Positions 7,961-16,833 of a stretch of DNA of 64,000 bases are shown here, piece by piece. Position 1 is the first letter of the stretch. Each line of letters begins with the position of its first letter. A model generated the notes under the pieces. That model made no database searches and was not told the origin of the DNA. It worked only from the letters and a program-made list of their open reading frames with translations. Source of the stretch: JAVSMW01 sp032027005 (lineage in GTDB: Bacteria > Bacillota > Thermincolia > Thermincolales > UBA2595); contig JAVSMW010000005.1 of NCBI GenBank assembly GCA_032027005.1, positions 124,001-188,000 of the forward strand, in the 5' to 3' direction. Both the position numbers and the translations under genes were made by a program.

Positions 7961-8006
7961 TAGCCGAGCTTTTAATTTATTCTTGGTTACAGTATTCCTC
8001 TCTTCG

Positions 8007-8040
8007 CCTCGGACCTATCTGTCCGGGGTGTTTGTTATGT
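8007..8040 (+). terminator. riboswitch-linked terminator
   Basis: Stem CCTCGGAC/GTCCGGGG with a six-base loop and a T-rich tail (TGTTTGTTATGTT), between the c-di-AMP aptamer and the citrate synthase ribosome site. This is the expected expression platform of an off-switch. Confidence 0.7.
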
Positions 8041-8076
8041 TATAACCTCAATGTATTACAATCAGGAGGTGTTATT

Positions 8077-9495
8077 TTGCCAGAACAGCTTTTTAAGGAA
8101 TTTATCGCGGGGCTATCTGACGTGGTAAGGAGCAATACTAACATACATTCGGGCCTCTTTAAGGAATTTAATGTGAAAAAAGGTTTGAGAAATGAAAACG
8201 GTACCGGTGTCCTGGCTGGTTTGACAGAAGTCGGCGAGGTTCAGGGTTACGACATGATTGAAGGCGAAAAAGTTCCCGTTGAGGGCCAATTAAACTACAG
8301 GGGCATTGATACCGCGGATATTGTAGCAGGTTTTCAGAAAGATGGCAGGCATGGTTTTGAAGAAATTAGTTATCTGCTTCTATTTGGTGAACTTCCTACT
8401 GCCGAAGCTCTCAGAAAATTTACCGACTTATTGGGGTATTACAGAGCACTTCCCGAAGGCTTTACCAGGGATATGATTCTTAAAGCTCCCAGCAATAATA
8501 TTATGAATAAATTGGCACGGAGTGTCCTGGCCTTTTATTCTTATGACGATAACCCCGATGAAACCAGTATTGAAAATGTTCTCAGACAGAGTATCGAACT
8601 TATTGCCCGTTTCCCTACTATGGCTGCCTATGGCTACCAAGCCATGTCATATTACCACCGCAATAACAGCCTCTATCTACATAAACCTGATCCTGATCTG
8701 GGAACTGCCGAAAACCTTCTTTTGATGATCAGGCCTGATGGAAAGTACACCAAAACTGAAGCAGATGTATTAGACTTATCTCTGGTCATGCATGCTGAGC
8801 ATGGCGGTGGTAATAACTCGGCTTTTACCGTCCGCGTAGTTTCCTCCAGTGGAACTGATACATATTCGGCAATTGCCGCTGCGGTTGGTTCTCTAAAGGG
8901 CCCTAAACACGGTGGGGCTAATATTAAGGTCCTCGAAATGATGGAGGACATAAAAGAACATATCTCAGACTGGACAGACGAAGATGAAATCGAATGGTAT
9001 CTCAATAAAATAGTACACAAAGAAGCCTTTGACAAGTCGGGCCTTGTTTTCGGCCTGGGCCATGCAGTGTATACCATGTCAGATCCCAGAGCGGTTCTGC
9101 TCAAGAAAAAGGCTGTAGACCTGGCTAAGGAAACGGGTCGGTTAAACGAATTCGGTTTATATGGTCTTATAGAAAAAATTGCCCCGAAGGTTGTAGGTAA
9201 GGCGAAAAAATCTGCCAAACCGCTCTGCATCAATGTTGATTTTTACTCCGGGTTTATTTATGATATGCTTAACATACCACGTGAACTCTGCACTCCGCTC
9301 TTTGCTATTGCCAGAATTTCCGGATGGTGTGCCCACCGGATTGAAGAACTCGTCACTGTAAACCAGATCATCAGACCTGCATACAAAAGTGTTGTTGCCC
9401 AGCAAAAATATGTCCCCCTAGTGGAACGGCAACCACTTAATGCTGCCGCTTCACAACTTCAGGTGCAGAAAGAAAAGCCAAATATTTCAGCATAA
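8077..9495 (+). CDS. gltA: citrate synthase
   Basis: Condenses acetyl-CoA and oxaloacetate to citrate and CoA. The frame opens at 8032, but AGGAGGTG lies six bases before a TTG at 8077, so I take that start (472 residues). The three catalytic regions are present: first His in HAEHGGGNNS, second His in GPKHGGAN, and Asp in NVDFYSG. The protein is longer than typical bacterial enzymes (about 370-430), with an N-terminal extension, as in other clostridial forms. It is preceded by a c-di-AMP riboswitch and terminator, implying control by that second messenger. A 2-methylcitrate synthase role cannot be excluded. Confidence 0.9.
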   Translation: MPEQLFKEFIAGLSDVVRSNTNIHSGLFKEFNVKKGLRNENGTGVLAGLTEVGEVQGYDMIEGEKVPVEGQLNYRGIDTADIVAGFQKDGRHGFEEISYLLLFGELPTAEALRKFTDLLGYYRALPEGFTRDMILKAPSNNIMNKLARSVLAFYSYDDNPDETSIENVLRQSIELIARFPTMAAYGYQAMSYYHRNNSLYLHKPDPDLGTAENLLLMIRPDGKYTKTEADVLDLSLVMHAEHGGGNNSAFTVRVVSSSGTDTYSAIAAAVGSLKGPKHGGANIKVLEMMEDIKEHISDWTDEDEIEWYLNKIVHKEAFDKSGLVFGLGHAVYTMSDPRAVLLKKKAVDLAKETGRLNEFGLYGLIEKIAPKVVGKAKKSAKPLCINVDFYSGFIYDMLNIPRELCTPLFAIARISGWCAHRIEELVTVNQIIRPAYKSVVAQQKYVPLVERQPLNAAASQLQVQKEKPNISA

Positions 9496-9635
9496 TTTCA
9501 CCAAATACAGATGTGCTCGCTTACTAAAGAACATCCTGATGAATAAAATGGTAGTGGACTCTTACTCACATAAAAGTTGTTGATAATGTATACACTAGCT
9601 TCAGGCAGCAAAACTTTTTAAGGGAGGAATTAATT

Positions 9636-9827
9636 ATGCCTGATGTAAACTGCACTGTTAACAACTGTAAATACTGGACAGGTGACAATCTTTGCACCGC
9701 TCAGCAAATCGTGGTTCAAAATGATGCTTCCGGGGGGTTCTCGCCAAATTCTAAGCTGAACAGCTTGAATGCGACCCCTGCATCTTCAAAGGACGATACT
9801 TGCTGCCAAACCTTTAAAGAAAGCTAG
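9636..9827 (+). CDS. DUF1540 Cys-rich peptide
   Basis: 63 residues with GGAGG before the ATG. The pattern VNCTVNNCKYWTGDNLCTA at the N-terminus and a CC pair near the C-terminus match the DUF1540 family of small Cys-rich, probably metal-binding proteins of spore formers. Role unknown. A strong terminator follows directly. Confidence 0.85.
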   Translation: MPDVNCTVNNCKYWTGDNLCTAQQIVVQNDASGGFSPNSKLNSLNATPASSKDDTCCQTFKES

Positions 9828-9829
9828 AA

Positions 9830-9868
9830 AAAACGGGAGAGTCTTCATTAATGGGACTCTCCCGTTTT
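9830..9868 (+). terminator. intrinsic terminator
   Basis: A 14-base stem (AAAACGGGAGAGTC with GACTCTCCCGTTTT) around a ten-base loop, just after the DUF1540 stop. The U-rich tail is the end of the stem itself. Confidence 0.8.
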
Positions 9869-9885
9869 GCAACAGGAGGAATCAT

Positions 9886-11004
9886 ATGTCAGGCGGAAAA
9901 AACCGTTATACCCTTTCGGAAATTGCCGGCTCTTTTGGTGATCTGGGAACTCTTCTGCCTTTTGTGCTAAGTTATATTTCCATTCTAGAATTTGACCCCC
10001 TTGGTGTTCTGTTTGGGTTCGGGGTATTTAATATTGTCACCGGCTTATTATATAAAACCCCTGTTCCGGTGCAGCCCATGAAAGCCATTGGCTCCTTTTC
10101 TATTGCCCACCCAAGTCAGGTTAGCCAGGGTATGATCACCGGTGCCGGACTGTTCTCGGGGTTGTTTTGGCTTGCTATGGCATTAGCCGGTTTCACCAAA
10201 TACCTCGAAAAAATATTTAAACCTGTCGTAGTCAAAGGTATCTTGCTGGGTCTGGGGATATCTTTTATGCTGGAAGGAATTAAAATGATGTCGACGGGAC
10301 CATTGTTAGCAATCGTTGCAATCATCTTGTTTTTTACGCTGCACAGACAGACCCGGGTCCCTGTTATATTAATTTTACTGTTGTTTGGTGTGACTGCTGA
10401 AATTTTGACTAATTCACCTTTACTAAACGAGCTGAAACAAATCAAACTGTCCTTTGAAATTCCAGCCTTCAGCCCTGAACCGTTTACCTTCAAAGAATTC
10501 ATCTCCGGTGTTGTCTTTCTGGCCCTCCCGCAAATACCTCTCACCATTGGTAACGGTATACTAGCAGTTGTAGCTGAAAATAACGAATTATTCCCCGAAC
10601 GCCGTGTTTCAGCACAAAAAGTTGCTTTTTCCACGGCCTTGATGAACATATTATCTCCCTGGTGGGGAGGCGTCCCGACGTGTCACGGTGCCGGTGGTAT
10701 GGCCGGCCATGTCCGTTTCGGTGCCCGGACGGGGGGTGCTGCCATTGTATTAGGCATTATTTTATTAACCATAGCTTTATTATTTGGCAAATCATTGACA
10801 ATTTTACTTCAGCTTTTCCCCACAGCCGTTCTAGGTGTAATCCTGTTTCTGTCAGGCACTGAACTGGCCCGTTCCGCCCACAGCCAAGGTCCCGCGCGGG
10901 ATTTTTACATTATTGCCGCAACGGCCGGTACCGCCTTATGGAATGCCGGTGCCGCCCTTATAGTCGGACTCGTGCTGAATCAGGTAATAAAACAAAAATC
11001 TTAA
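9886..11004 (+). CDS. MOT1-like sulfate/molybdate transporter
   Basis: 372 residues from the ATG at 9886, which has AGGAGG seven bases upstream; longer in-frame starts run through the preceding terminator and gene. It has ten or more membrane segments. The repeated family signature is visible as ELAGSFGDLGTLLPF-like text at the N-terminus (EIAGSFGDLGTLLPF) and LPQIPLTIGNGILA plus CHGAGGMAGHVRFGARTGGA in the middle. These mark the MOT1 branch of SulP-related anion transporters, known for molybdate uptake. The true substrate here is not proven. Confidence 0.85.
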   Translation: MSGGKNRYTLSEIAGSFGDLGTLLPFVLSYISILEFDPLGVLFGFGVFNIVTGLLYKTPVPVQPMKAIGSFSIAHPSQVSQGMITGAGLFSGLFWLAMALAGFTKYLEKIFKPVVVKGILLGLGISFMLEGIKMMSTGPLLAIVAIILFFTLHRQTRVPVILILLLFGVTAEILTNSPLLNELKQIKLSFEIPAFSPEPFTFKEFISGVVFLALPQIPLTIGNGILAVVAENNELFPERRVSAQKVAFSTALMNILSPWWGGVPTCHGAGGMAGHVRFGARTGGAAIVLGIILLTIALLFGKSLTILLQLFPTAVLGVILFLSGTELARSAHSQGPARDFYIIAATAGTALWNAGAALIVGLVLNQVIKQKS

Positions 11005-11222
11005 GATTTATAACTTAAATGCAGCAAATCTTTAAATACATATGCCAAAACTTTTAACAGAGGAGGGAACCTGATACCCAGAGTCTGGAGCATGGTCAGC
11101 ATAAATGCCGCCAGCAGAAAAAAAGCAAAAACGCCAAGTTCCCGCCAGTATTTTTTTCGGATAAGTCTCGGAACTTCAAATAATGCTATACCTGTAAAAA
11201 CCGTGATTAGCAAAAAAATCAT
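11001..11222 (-). CDS. small membrane protein at end of ger operon
   Basis: 73 residues from an ATG at 11222 with GGGAGG upstream; its start overlaps the 3' end of the gerAB-like gene by four bases, which indicates translational coupling. Two hydrophobic segments are visible. Small membrane proteins occur after gerA operons in related spore formers and may belong to the receptor (GerD/GerXD-like accessory subunits), but no family is recognised here. Confidence 0.6.
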   Translation of the reverse strand: MIFLLITVFTGIALFEVPRLIRKKYWRELGVFAFFLLAAFMLTMLQTLGIRFPPLLKVLAYVFKDLLHLSYKS

Positions 11223-12325
11223 CTGCCTGGCCCTCCCTGTTTTGGGGATAATCCCCGCAGTTTGGCTATAAGTAATGTCAGACAAGGCAGGATAAGCTCA
11301 TACGGTGTCGCATAGAAAAGCCAGACATCACTGGATATATAGGCTTGTTCCATAGCCGAATCAGCTAGGATGATGGCCAAAGCAATACAGATAATTCCAC
11401 TGGGCAGCACCAAAGGAAAATAAGACCGCAAATTAAATAACTGAGCAGTGCTCAATACAGCTGCATAATAGAAAACGCTAACCTTTATAAAAAATGTAAC
11501 TAACAGCACTATCGCTACAAATATTTCTAACCTGGTTAAAATGTTTGCTATATTTATTAATCGCACTGCTTCAAAGGACGGCTGTGCTATAATGGAACTA
11601 GTAATTCCCAGTACAGCTATATCCCGGACCGTAACTATAAACAGAGTTGCCCCTCCAAGTAAAAGGCCAGCCATAACAGAACTTGTGGCCTGTTTTATCT
11701 CGTTCAAATAAGGAATGATCATAAGAAATATAATTAACTCGCTAAAAGGAATGACAACTATAATATGAGTACCCTGGATAAAACTTTTCAGAGGGGTTTC
11801 TAAAACCGGCAAAAAATTGGCAAACTCCATGTCTTTCATCAATAATACGAAGGTGAATGCAACTATTACCAATGTAATTACTACAAATATACCGCTGCAC
11901 CGGGCTATGACTTCGATCCCGGCCCTTACTGCCCATGCACAGACAAAAGTAAACATAATCAATATTAACTCTAAGGGTGTTTCCGGCATAATATATGTGA
12001 GTATAAAATCCCCAATGAACCGCAAATTCTGACTGGTTGTAATCAAAAAAAACAACACATAAAATGCAGAAAGCGGCTTTCCTAAATAGGAGCCGTAAAC
12101 GAGATCATTGATTTGGACTAGGTTTTTTCCGGGGAATCTTCGCGCAACAGCTATCCACACCAGGGCAAAGGGTAAACTGATAACCCAACCGGCTAAAACA
12201 GCCAACCAGGTATCGCGTTTGGCAACCCCAAAGACAAATGTTACTATTAAAGTAGAACCCAGGATAAAACCTGTGATTAAGAACATTAGTTGTGAACTTG
12301 ATATTTCTCCTCTTTCTATCTTCAA
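11219..12325 (-). CDS. gerAB: GerAB-type spore germinant receptor subunit B
   Basis: A 368-residue integral membrane protein of the APC-like endospore germination permease family, with about ten membrane segments. The N-terminus (EISSSQLMFLITGFILGSTLI) is typical. The start is a TTG at 12325 with a weak ribosome site, nine bases after gerAC. In the inner spore membrane the B subunit is thought to bind the germinant. The order A, C, B differs from the common A, B, C. Confidence 0.9.
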   Translation of the reverse strand: MKIERGEISSSQLMFLITGFILGSTLIVTFVFGVAKRDTWLAVLAGWVISLPFALVWIAVARRFPGKNLVQINDLVYGSYLGKPLSAFYVLFFLITTSQNLRFIGDFILTYIMPETPLELILIMFTFVCAWAVRAGIEVIARCSGIFVVITLVIVAFTFVLLMKDMEFANFLPVLETPLKSFIQGTHIIVVIPFSELIIFLMIIPYLNEIKQATSSVMAGLLLGGATLFIVTVRDIAVLGITSSIIAQPSFEAVRLINIANILTRLEIFVAIVLLVTFFIKVSVFYYAAVLSTAQLFNLRSYFPLVLPSGIICIALAIILADSAMEQAYISSDVWLFYATPYELILPCLTLLIAKLRGLSPKQGGPGR

Positions 12326-12334
12326 CCAATACCA

Positions 12335-13510
12335 CTATTCCTTTTCCGGGTAAGCCGGTTTATTTATTCTACCTATCCTGCGTATTTTCGCCTCAATAGA
12401 CAACTCTATTTCAATATGTGGAAAAATCTCATCCCATCTGGTCTCGTATTCTTTCCATAGCATCGGGTATCTTTGGTGTACCGTGTCACCAAAGCCAAAA
12501 ATATCAGTGTTGAGTTTGCGGGCCTTTTCCAGGGCTGCCATGACCTCATTTCGAATGGCGGCTACTTTCCTTTTTTCCAAGGCTTCAATTGCCGTTGGCA
12601 ATGTAAAGTCTGCCGAGCACGACTGACTGCCTAGACTTCCTTCTTCTTTGATTTTTACTGTGATGTGGATCTTGCCATCCTTTATTTCCGGGGTAACTTT
12701 ACTTTCGGCCCGAATAATCTCCAGGCTGGCTTTACCATTACCGCCAGGACAATCTACGTCAATAATTCCGCTTTTCACTTCACCTAAAACCCAAAGAAGC
12801 CCCCTTGTTTCAGCATCATTCAATTGACCCGCCAGCTTGTCTTTTTTAAATACCGCCGTACCGGATACGTAAGCTCTTTTTTCATTGTTCGCCCCTGATA
12901 TTTCGATCAATGGAGCTATAGGTGCTGTGGTCTTGCTAATCAAACGTGATACAAACTGATTCATTCTGACCAAACTTGTCTGGGATGTGGCAGTCTGTGA
13001 TTCCAGCATATTGGTTATATCTATGGCCGGTATCTTCTGTAATTGGGGCTGCACATCCAATATTTCACCGGCCTTATTTTTTGCTACCAAAACAAATACT
13101 GTAAGGCGGGTTTCTTGGTCCCGCAGAAAGAAATCAATAGATTTTTCTACCCCTTCCTGAGCTATATCCCGGCTAAATATCAAAATCTGATTATGCTGGA
13201 AATACAGCTTCTGGTTGAATTTATGGGTGAATCCCCTTATTGTACTGAAAACAGTCTCTCCTGTGTTTTCAATATTAATGTATGCCTTTCCGCCACCCCC
13301 GCCGCTTCCTGCTTGATGAGTTTTTAACTCACCTGGTTTAACAATTTGCGCTGTTAACTGTACTTGCCCTTGATCCTCACCTTTATCAATGCCAACACCC
13401 ATCACAACAGCCAAAGTATTCAATTCCCGGCGATTCCAACAGCCGGTTGCACTTAAAATCACGATCAGACAAATCGCTGTCAGTCTCAAAAAGCCATTCC
13501 GTTTTTTCAT
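12335..13510 (-). CDS. gerAC: GerAC-type germinant receptor lipoprotein
   Basis: A Ger(x)C family protein of 391 residues. The N-terminus has a lipoprotein signal with lipobox LSATGCWNRRELN, where the Cys would be lipid-modified and the WNRREL text is the family hallmark. It is followed by the usual VVMGVGIDKG strand. The start could be TTG at 13513 or the adjacent ATG at 13510. It lies between gerAA and gerAB in one operon and is probably expressed in the forespore. Confidence 0.92.
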   Translation of the reverse strand: MKKRNGFLRLTAICLIVILSATGCWNRRELNTLAVVMGVGIDKGEDQGQVQLTAQIVKPGELKTHQAGSGGGGGKAYINIENTGETVFSTIRGFTHKFNQKLYFQHNQILIFSRDIAQEGVEKSIDFFLRDQETRLTVFVLVAKNKAGEILDVQPQLQKIPAIDITNMLESQTATSQTSLVRMNQFVSRLISKTTAPIAPLIEISGANNEKRAYVSGTAVFKKDKLAGQLNDAETRGLLWVLGEVKSGIIDVDCPGGNGKASLEIIRAESKVTPEIKDGKIHITVKIKEEGSLGSQSCSADFTLPTAIEALEKRKVAAIRNEVMAALEKARKLNTDIFGFGDTVHQRYPMLWKEYETRWDEIFPHIEIELSIEAKIRRIGRINKPAYPEKE

Positions 13511-13541
13511 CAATTAGACTCCACAAGCCTTTCAATCCATT

Positions 13542-15137
13542 TCAGTTTTTTCCCGGAGGTTTGGGCCTTAATCCGGATTTTTGTCGTTCTGAATCCCGCC
13601 AGACTATTGTTCTTGGCCGGGTCAACATCGCCCAAATAGGCACCCGGATAAAAACATCCTTCAAATCGCGAACAGTGAGCGGAACCACCGGAGAAAAGTA
13701 GGGAGTTCCAAAAGACCTTAGACCTGCCAGATGAATCAACGTTCCAATCAATCCCAGCATTATTCCAAAGCCACCCATGGTCCCGGCCAGGATGAGATAT
13801 ATAATTCGTAAGATAACTCCCCCATCGGTCTGAGCAGGAATTACAAAACTTGAAACCGCCGTTATAGCTACCATAATAACTATGGGCGCCTCGATCACTC
13901 CAGCTGAAACAGCTGCTTCGCCAATTACCAAAGCTCCTACAATGCTGATAGCCTGGCCTACAGGACGGGGTAAGCGCACACCTGCTTCCCTAAGAATTTC
14001 AAAGGTCATGCCCATAATTAACGCTTCCACTACTGCCGGAAAAGGAATTCCTTCACGGGCTGCCGCCATAGTAAACAGCAAAGGGGTAGGAATCAATTCC
14101 TGGTGAAAGGTTGTCACTGCTACATAGGCCGCCGGGCCCAGAATGCTAATCACATAAGCGATAAATCTCAGCATTCTGACCAGACTGGCAAAATAAGGAC
14201 GGGAATAATAATCTTCCGAACTTTGAAAGCTTTCAATGAATAACATAGGCATTGTAAGCACAAAAGGGGTCCCGTCAATGACAACAGCAACCCGGCCTTC
14301 CAACATTTTCGCTGCCACAACATCAGGTTTTTCACTATTGGCAATTGTGGAAAAAATAGAAAAAGGCGCATCTTCAATAAATTGTTCAATATACCCGGAC
14401 TCCAGAATAGCATCAGTATTAATTCTTTTTAACCTACGCCTGACTTCATCTACTAACCCCGGATTGACCACTTCTTTTATATAGGCTATGGAGACGCTTG
14501 TTTTTGTGCGTTTGCCTATTACCATTGTCTCTACAGTAAAATCCGTGCTTTTAATTTTCCGCCGTAATAATGCAGTATTGATAGATAAGGTTTCAGAAAA
14601 GCCTTCCCGTGGCCCGCGAACCACCGCCTCGGTTTTTGGTTCTTCTATAGTGCGGGTTGCCCACCCTCTGGCACTGACGGCTAAAGCGGCTTTAGAGCCA
14701 TCAATCAACAAAATGACATCCCCGGCCAAACAAGCTTCCACCACTTCATTCATGGAGTTAGCTTGTTCAATGTTACCTACTGACAGGATAGTCGTTTTTA
14801 TCATATCGATCTTTTCAGACTCTATTCTTACAGTCAGCCAATCCATGTGACTGTCAAGCATTAAAGGCTTCATTATGTTCTCAGTTATTGTAAATTTATC
14901 CGCCAGGCCCTCTATAAAGATAAGGGCTGCCCTGACCTGCCTTTGATGACCAAAAGCAAACTCACGCATAACAATATCACTGCTTGTACCTAAAATATCC
15001 CTTAAATCTTTGAGGTTCTTTTTAAGCTCGTGAGAAATTTCAGTATGCAATAATCTAGGGGTCTTATCTTCCCTAATCGTATTCTGTTTAAGCAATTGCC
15101 AAAAGCGTATCTTTTTTAACAAGTAGCGGATCATCAT
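13542..15137 (-). CDS. gerAA: GerAA-type germinant receptor subunit A
   Basis: 531 residues from the ATG at 15137, which follows AGAGGG; the longer frame from 15173 starts inside a short tandem repeat and is unlikely. The N-terminal half is a soluble domain with the VILLIDGSKAAL and EPKTEAVVRGPREGF blocks typical of the family; the C-terminal half has five or six membrane helices with RPYFASLVRMLRF and PFPAVVEALIMGM. First gene of the ger operon. A Pro-rich basic tail ends the protein. Confidence 0.93.
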   Translation of the reverse strand: MMIRYLLKKIRFWQLLKQNTIREDKTPRLLHTEISHELKKNLKDLRDILGTSSDIVMREFAFGHQRQVRAALIFIEGLADKFTITENIMKPLMLDSHMDWLTVRIESEKIDMIKTTILSVGNIEQANSMNEVVEACLAGDVILLIDGSKAALAVSARGWATRTIEEPKTEAVVRGPREGFSETLSINTALLRRKIKSTDFTVETMVIGKRTKTSVSIAYIKEVVNPGLVDEVRRRLKRINTDAILESGYIEQFIEDAPFSIFSTIANSEKPDVVAAKMLEGRVAVVIDGTPFVLTMPMLFIESFQSSEDYYSRPYFASLVRMLRFIAYVISILGPAAYVAVTTFHQELIPTPLLFTMAAAREGIPFPAVVEALIMGMTFEILREAGVRLPRPVGQAISIVGALVIGEAAVSAGVIEAPIVIMVAITAVSSFVIPAQTDGGVILRIIYLILAGTMGGFGIMLGLIGTLIHLAGLRSFGTPYFSPVVPLTVRDLKDVFIRVPIWAMLTRPRTIVWRDSERQKSGLRPKPPGKN

Positions 15138-15147
15138 ATTCCCTCTA

Positions 15148-15178
15148 TACCATTTAATACCATTTAATACCATTTAAT
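15148..15178. repeat. three copies of a 10-base tandem repeat
   Basis: The unit TACCATTTAA is repeated three times in direct order, just upstream of the gerAA ribosome site. Confidence 0.8.
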
Positions 15179-15217
15179 TTTTTATTATTTCCGATAATGG
15201 CAAAACTATGCAGAAAA

Positions 15218-15249
15218 ACCTGAGTTCAGATGAATTTCGAACTCAGGTT
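15218..15249 (-). terminator. intrinsic terminator after response regulator
   Basis: An 11-base perfect stem (AACCTGAGTTC/GAACTCAGGTT) followed on the minus strand by TTTTTC, 30 bases after the response regulator stop. Confidence 0.8.
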
Positions 15250-15280
15250 GCCTAAACACTTCTCTCGGTATGCTTATTTT

Positions 15281-15964
15281 TCACTCATATTTCAGCACAT
15301 AACCTACTCCCCTTACAGTGTGGATTAGTTTAACCGAATACTTGTCATCAAACTTAGCCCTAAGATACCGGATATAAACGTCAACAATATTGGTGTCCCC
15401 AAAATAATCATATCCCCATACATTTTCAAGAATTTTTTCACGGGTAAGGACTAAATTTTTATTTTCAACCAGATATTTTAACAAATCAAATTCTTTTTTT
15501 GTCAACTCTACTATGTCATTTTGATAGGTGACCAGGTGCCTGTCTTCATCAATCCTTAAATCACCCAGAGCAATTAAATTAGCAGCCTGTACAGGCTGTT
15601 TTCTGCGTTTCAGAGCAGTGCGGATTCTAGCCAAAAGCTCTTCGATGGCGAAAGGCTTAGTGATGTAGTCATCAGCCCCTAAATCAAGTCCCATCACCTT
15701 ATCAGTGACCTCATCCTTGGCAGTCAACATAATCACCGGAGTTTCAAAGGACTGGCGAAAACGCCTGAGCACTTCCATCCCATTAAGCGACGGGAGCATT
15801 ACATCTAAAATAATCAGTTCATGGCTTCCACTCATGGCTCTGTCCAAACCCTCCCGGCCATCGTGGGCCCGGTCAACCATATACCCTTCATAAGTCAGTT
15901 CTAACTCCACAAAACGGGCGATTTTGACCTCATCTTCAATTATCAGTATCCGCTCACCGGCCAT
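15281..15964 (-). CDS. OmpR/PhoB-family response regulator, orphan
   Basis: 227 residues. Receiver domain (1-120) with the acidic IIEDE, phospho-acceptor Asp in LIILDVMLPSLNG, and Lys in ITKPF. The winged-helix DNA-binding domain (about 130-225) has the LTKKEFDLLKYLVENKN and VDVYIRYLRAKFD segments. AGGAGG precedes the ATG. No histidine kinase lies beside it, so its partner must be elsewhere. Targets are unknown. Confidence 0.9.
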   Translation of the reverse strand: MAGERILIIEDEVKIARFVELELTYEGYMVDRAHDGREGLDRAMSGSHELIILDVMLPSLNGMEVLRRFRQSFETPVIMLTAKDEVTDKVMGLDLGADDYITKPFAIEELLARIRTALKRRKQPVQAANLIALGDLRIDEDRHLVTYQNDIVELTKKEFDLLKYLVENKNLVLTREKILENVWGYDYFGDTNIVDVYIRYLRAKFDDKYSVKLIHTVRGVGYVLKYE

Positions 15965-16050
15965 TAAAGCAAACCTCCTGATACAGCCAATTTACTTCTA
16001 TAAAGCTTTATAAATATTTTACCTTTAAACTGTATCAGCTAGCAAGAAAA

Positions 16051-16140
16051 AAGTGGGGAGTGATGAGTGGTGAGTGAAAAAACACTCCCCGACACTTCGA
16101 TCTCCACTCTCCACTTTCCTCTCCCCACTCTCCACTCTCC
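16051..16140. repeat. low-complexity GTGGGGAGTG / CTCCCCACTCTCC repeat
   Basis: A 90-base run of G-rich then C-rich words. GGGGAGTG at 16055-16062 pairs with CACTCCCC at 16083-16090, so it can also form a hairpin. The same words recur at 5313-5345 and 36338-36395. Confidence 0.6.
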
Positions 16141-16604
16141 TATTCGTTCTTAATCACATTCGAGACCGCATTTGATATTTTATCCATAGTTTCATTTATT
16201 TTTAAATCTTCTTGCCCCGGCTTTGTAAATCTGATTTTATGGTTAGTCACCAGGGCTCCGATAACTCCAACGATAGTTACCGGTGCTGCAATGATTGTTG
16301 ATAAAACCACAACATTGACAGGTAGGTTAATTATTTTGCTGTCAGCCTTACTGATTACAAATTTAGTCTCATTCCCCTTATGGTATAGCTTTTGGCCTAC
16401 CTTGAAAACTTTTTTGACAGTCCCTTCACAACAAGTCCCGGAAGCTGCCTTCATTTCAGGGGGGGTTACCTTGCTCTGCTTCTCCAGCTCAATAAGGGCA
16501 TCTACTACATCGAAGTTACACTTTTCCAGTAATTCTTTAGCCTCCGCGTAGCTAATGTTGGCCCTTGTCCTTAACATTTCAATCTGTTCCAAATTTACCG
16601 TCAT
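16140..16604 (-). CDS. UBA-like plus DUF4342 protein
   Basis: 154 residues with GGAGGG before the ATG. Residues 1-45 match a UBA/TS-N-like helical fold (LRTRANISYAEAKELLEKCNFDVVDALIELEK). The C-terminal half matches DUF4342, with a basic strand region and a hydrophobic segment (VNVVVLSTIIAAPVTIVGVIGAL). The family is common in Clostridia; its role is unknown. Confidence 0.8.
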   Translation of the reverse strand: MTVNLEQIEMLRTRANISYAEAKELLEKCNFDVVDALIELEKQSKVTPPEMKAASGTCCEGTVKKVFKVGQKLYHKGNETKFVISKADSKIINLPVNVVVLSTIIAAPVTIVGVIGALVTNHKIRFTKPGQEDLKINETMDKISNAVSNVIKNE

Positions 16605-16833
16605 TACACGATCCCTCCATGTTTTTTTATTACATTATAATTATAAGACGGAACAATGAGAGTGTTTTTAGACTAAGATTAAAATTAGATTAAAAAACTT
16701 TTCAAACTAAAACGACATTTCATGTCTAAAAACCTGCATTATAACCCATACAGCTTGATTCCCTTAAATAATATATTATTATGAAGAATGTAATAAACGT
16801 AACTGTTATTTAATTTTTATGGAGGGCTTTCGG

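Noticed and set aside
8673..9233. 186-codon open frame antisense to citrate synthase
   Set aside because: It lies wholly inside a well-supported gene, has no ribosome site and follows from that gene's codon pattern on the other strand.
10116..10649. 177-codon open frame antisense to the MOT1-like transporter
   Set aside because: Shadow of a real gene; basic, low-complexity product with no recognisable family.
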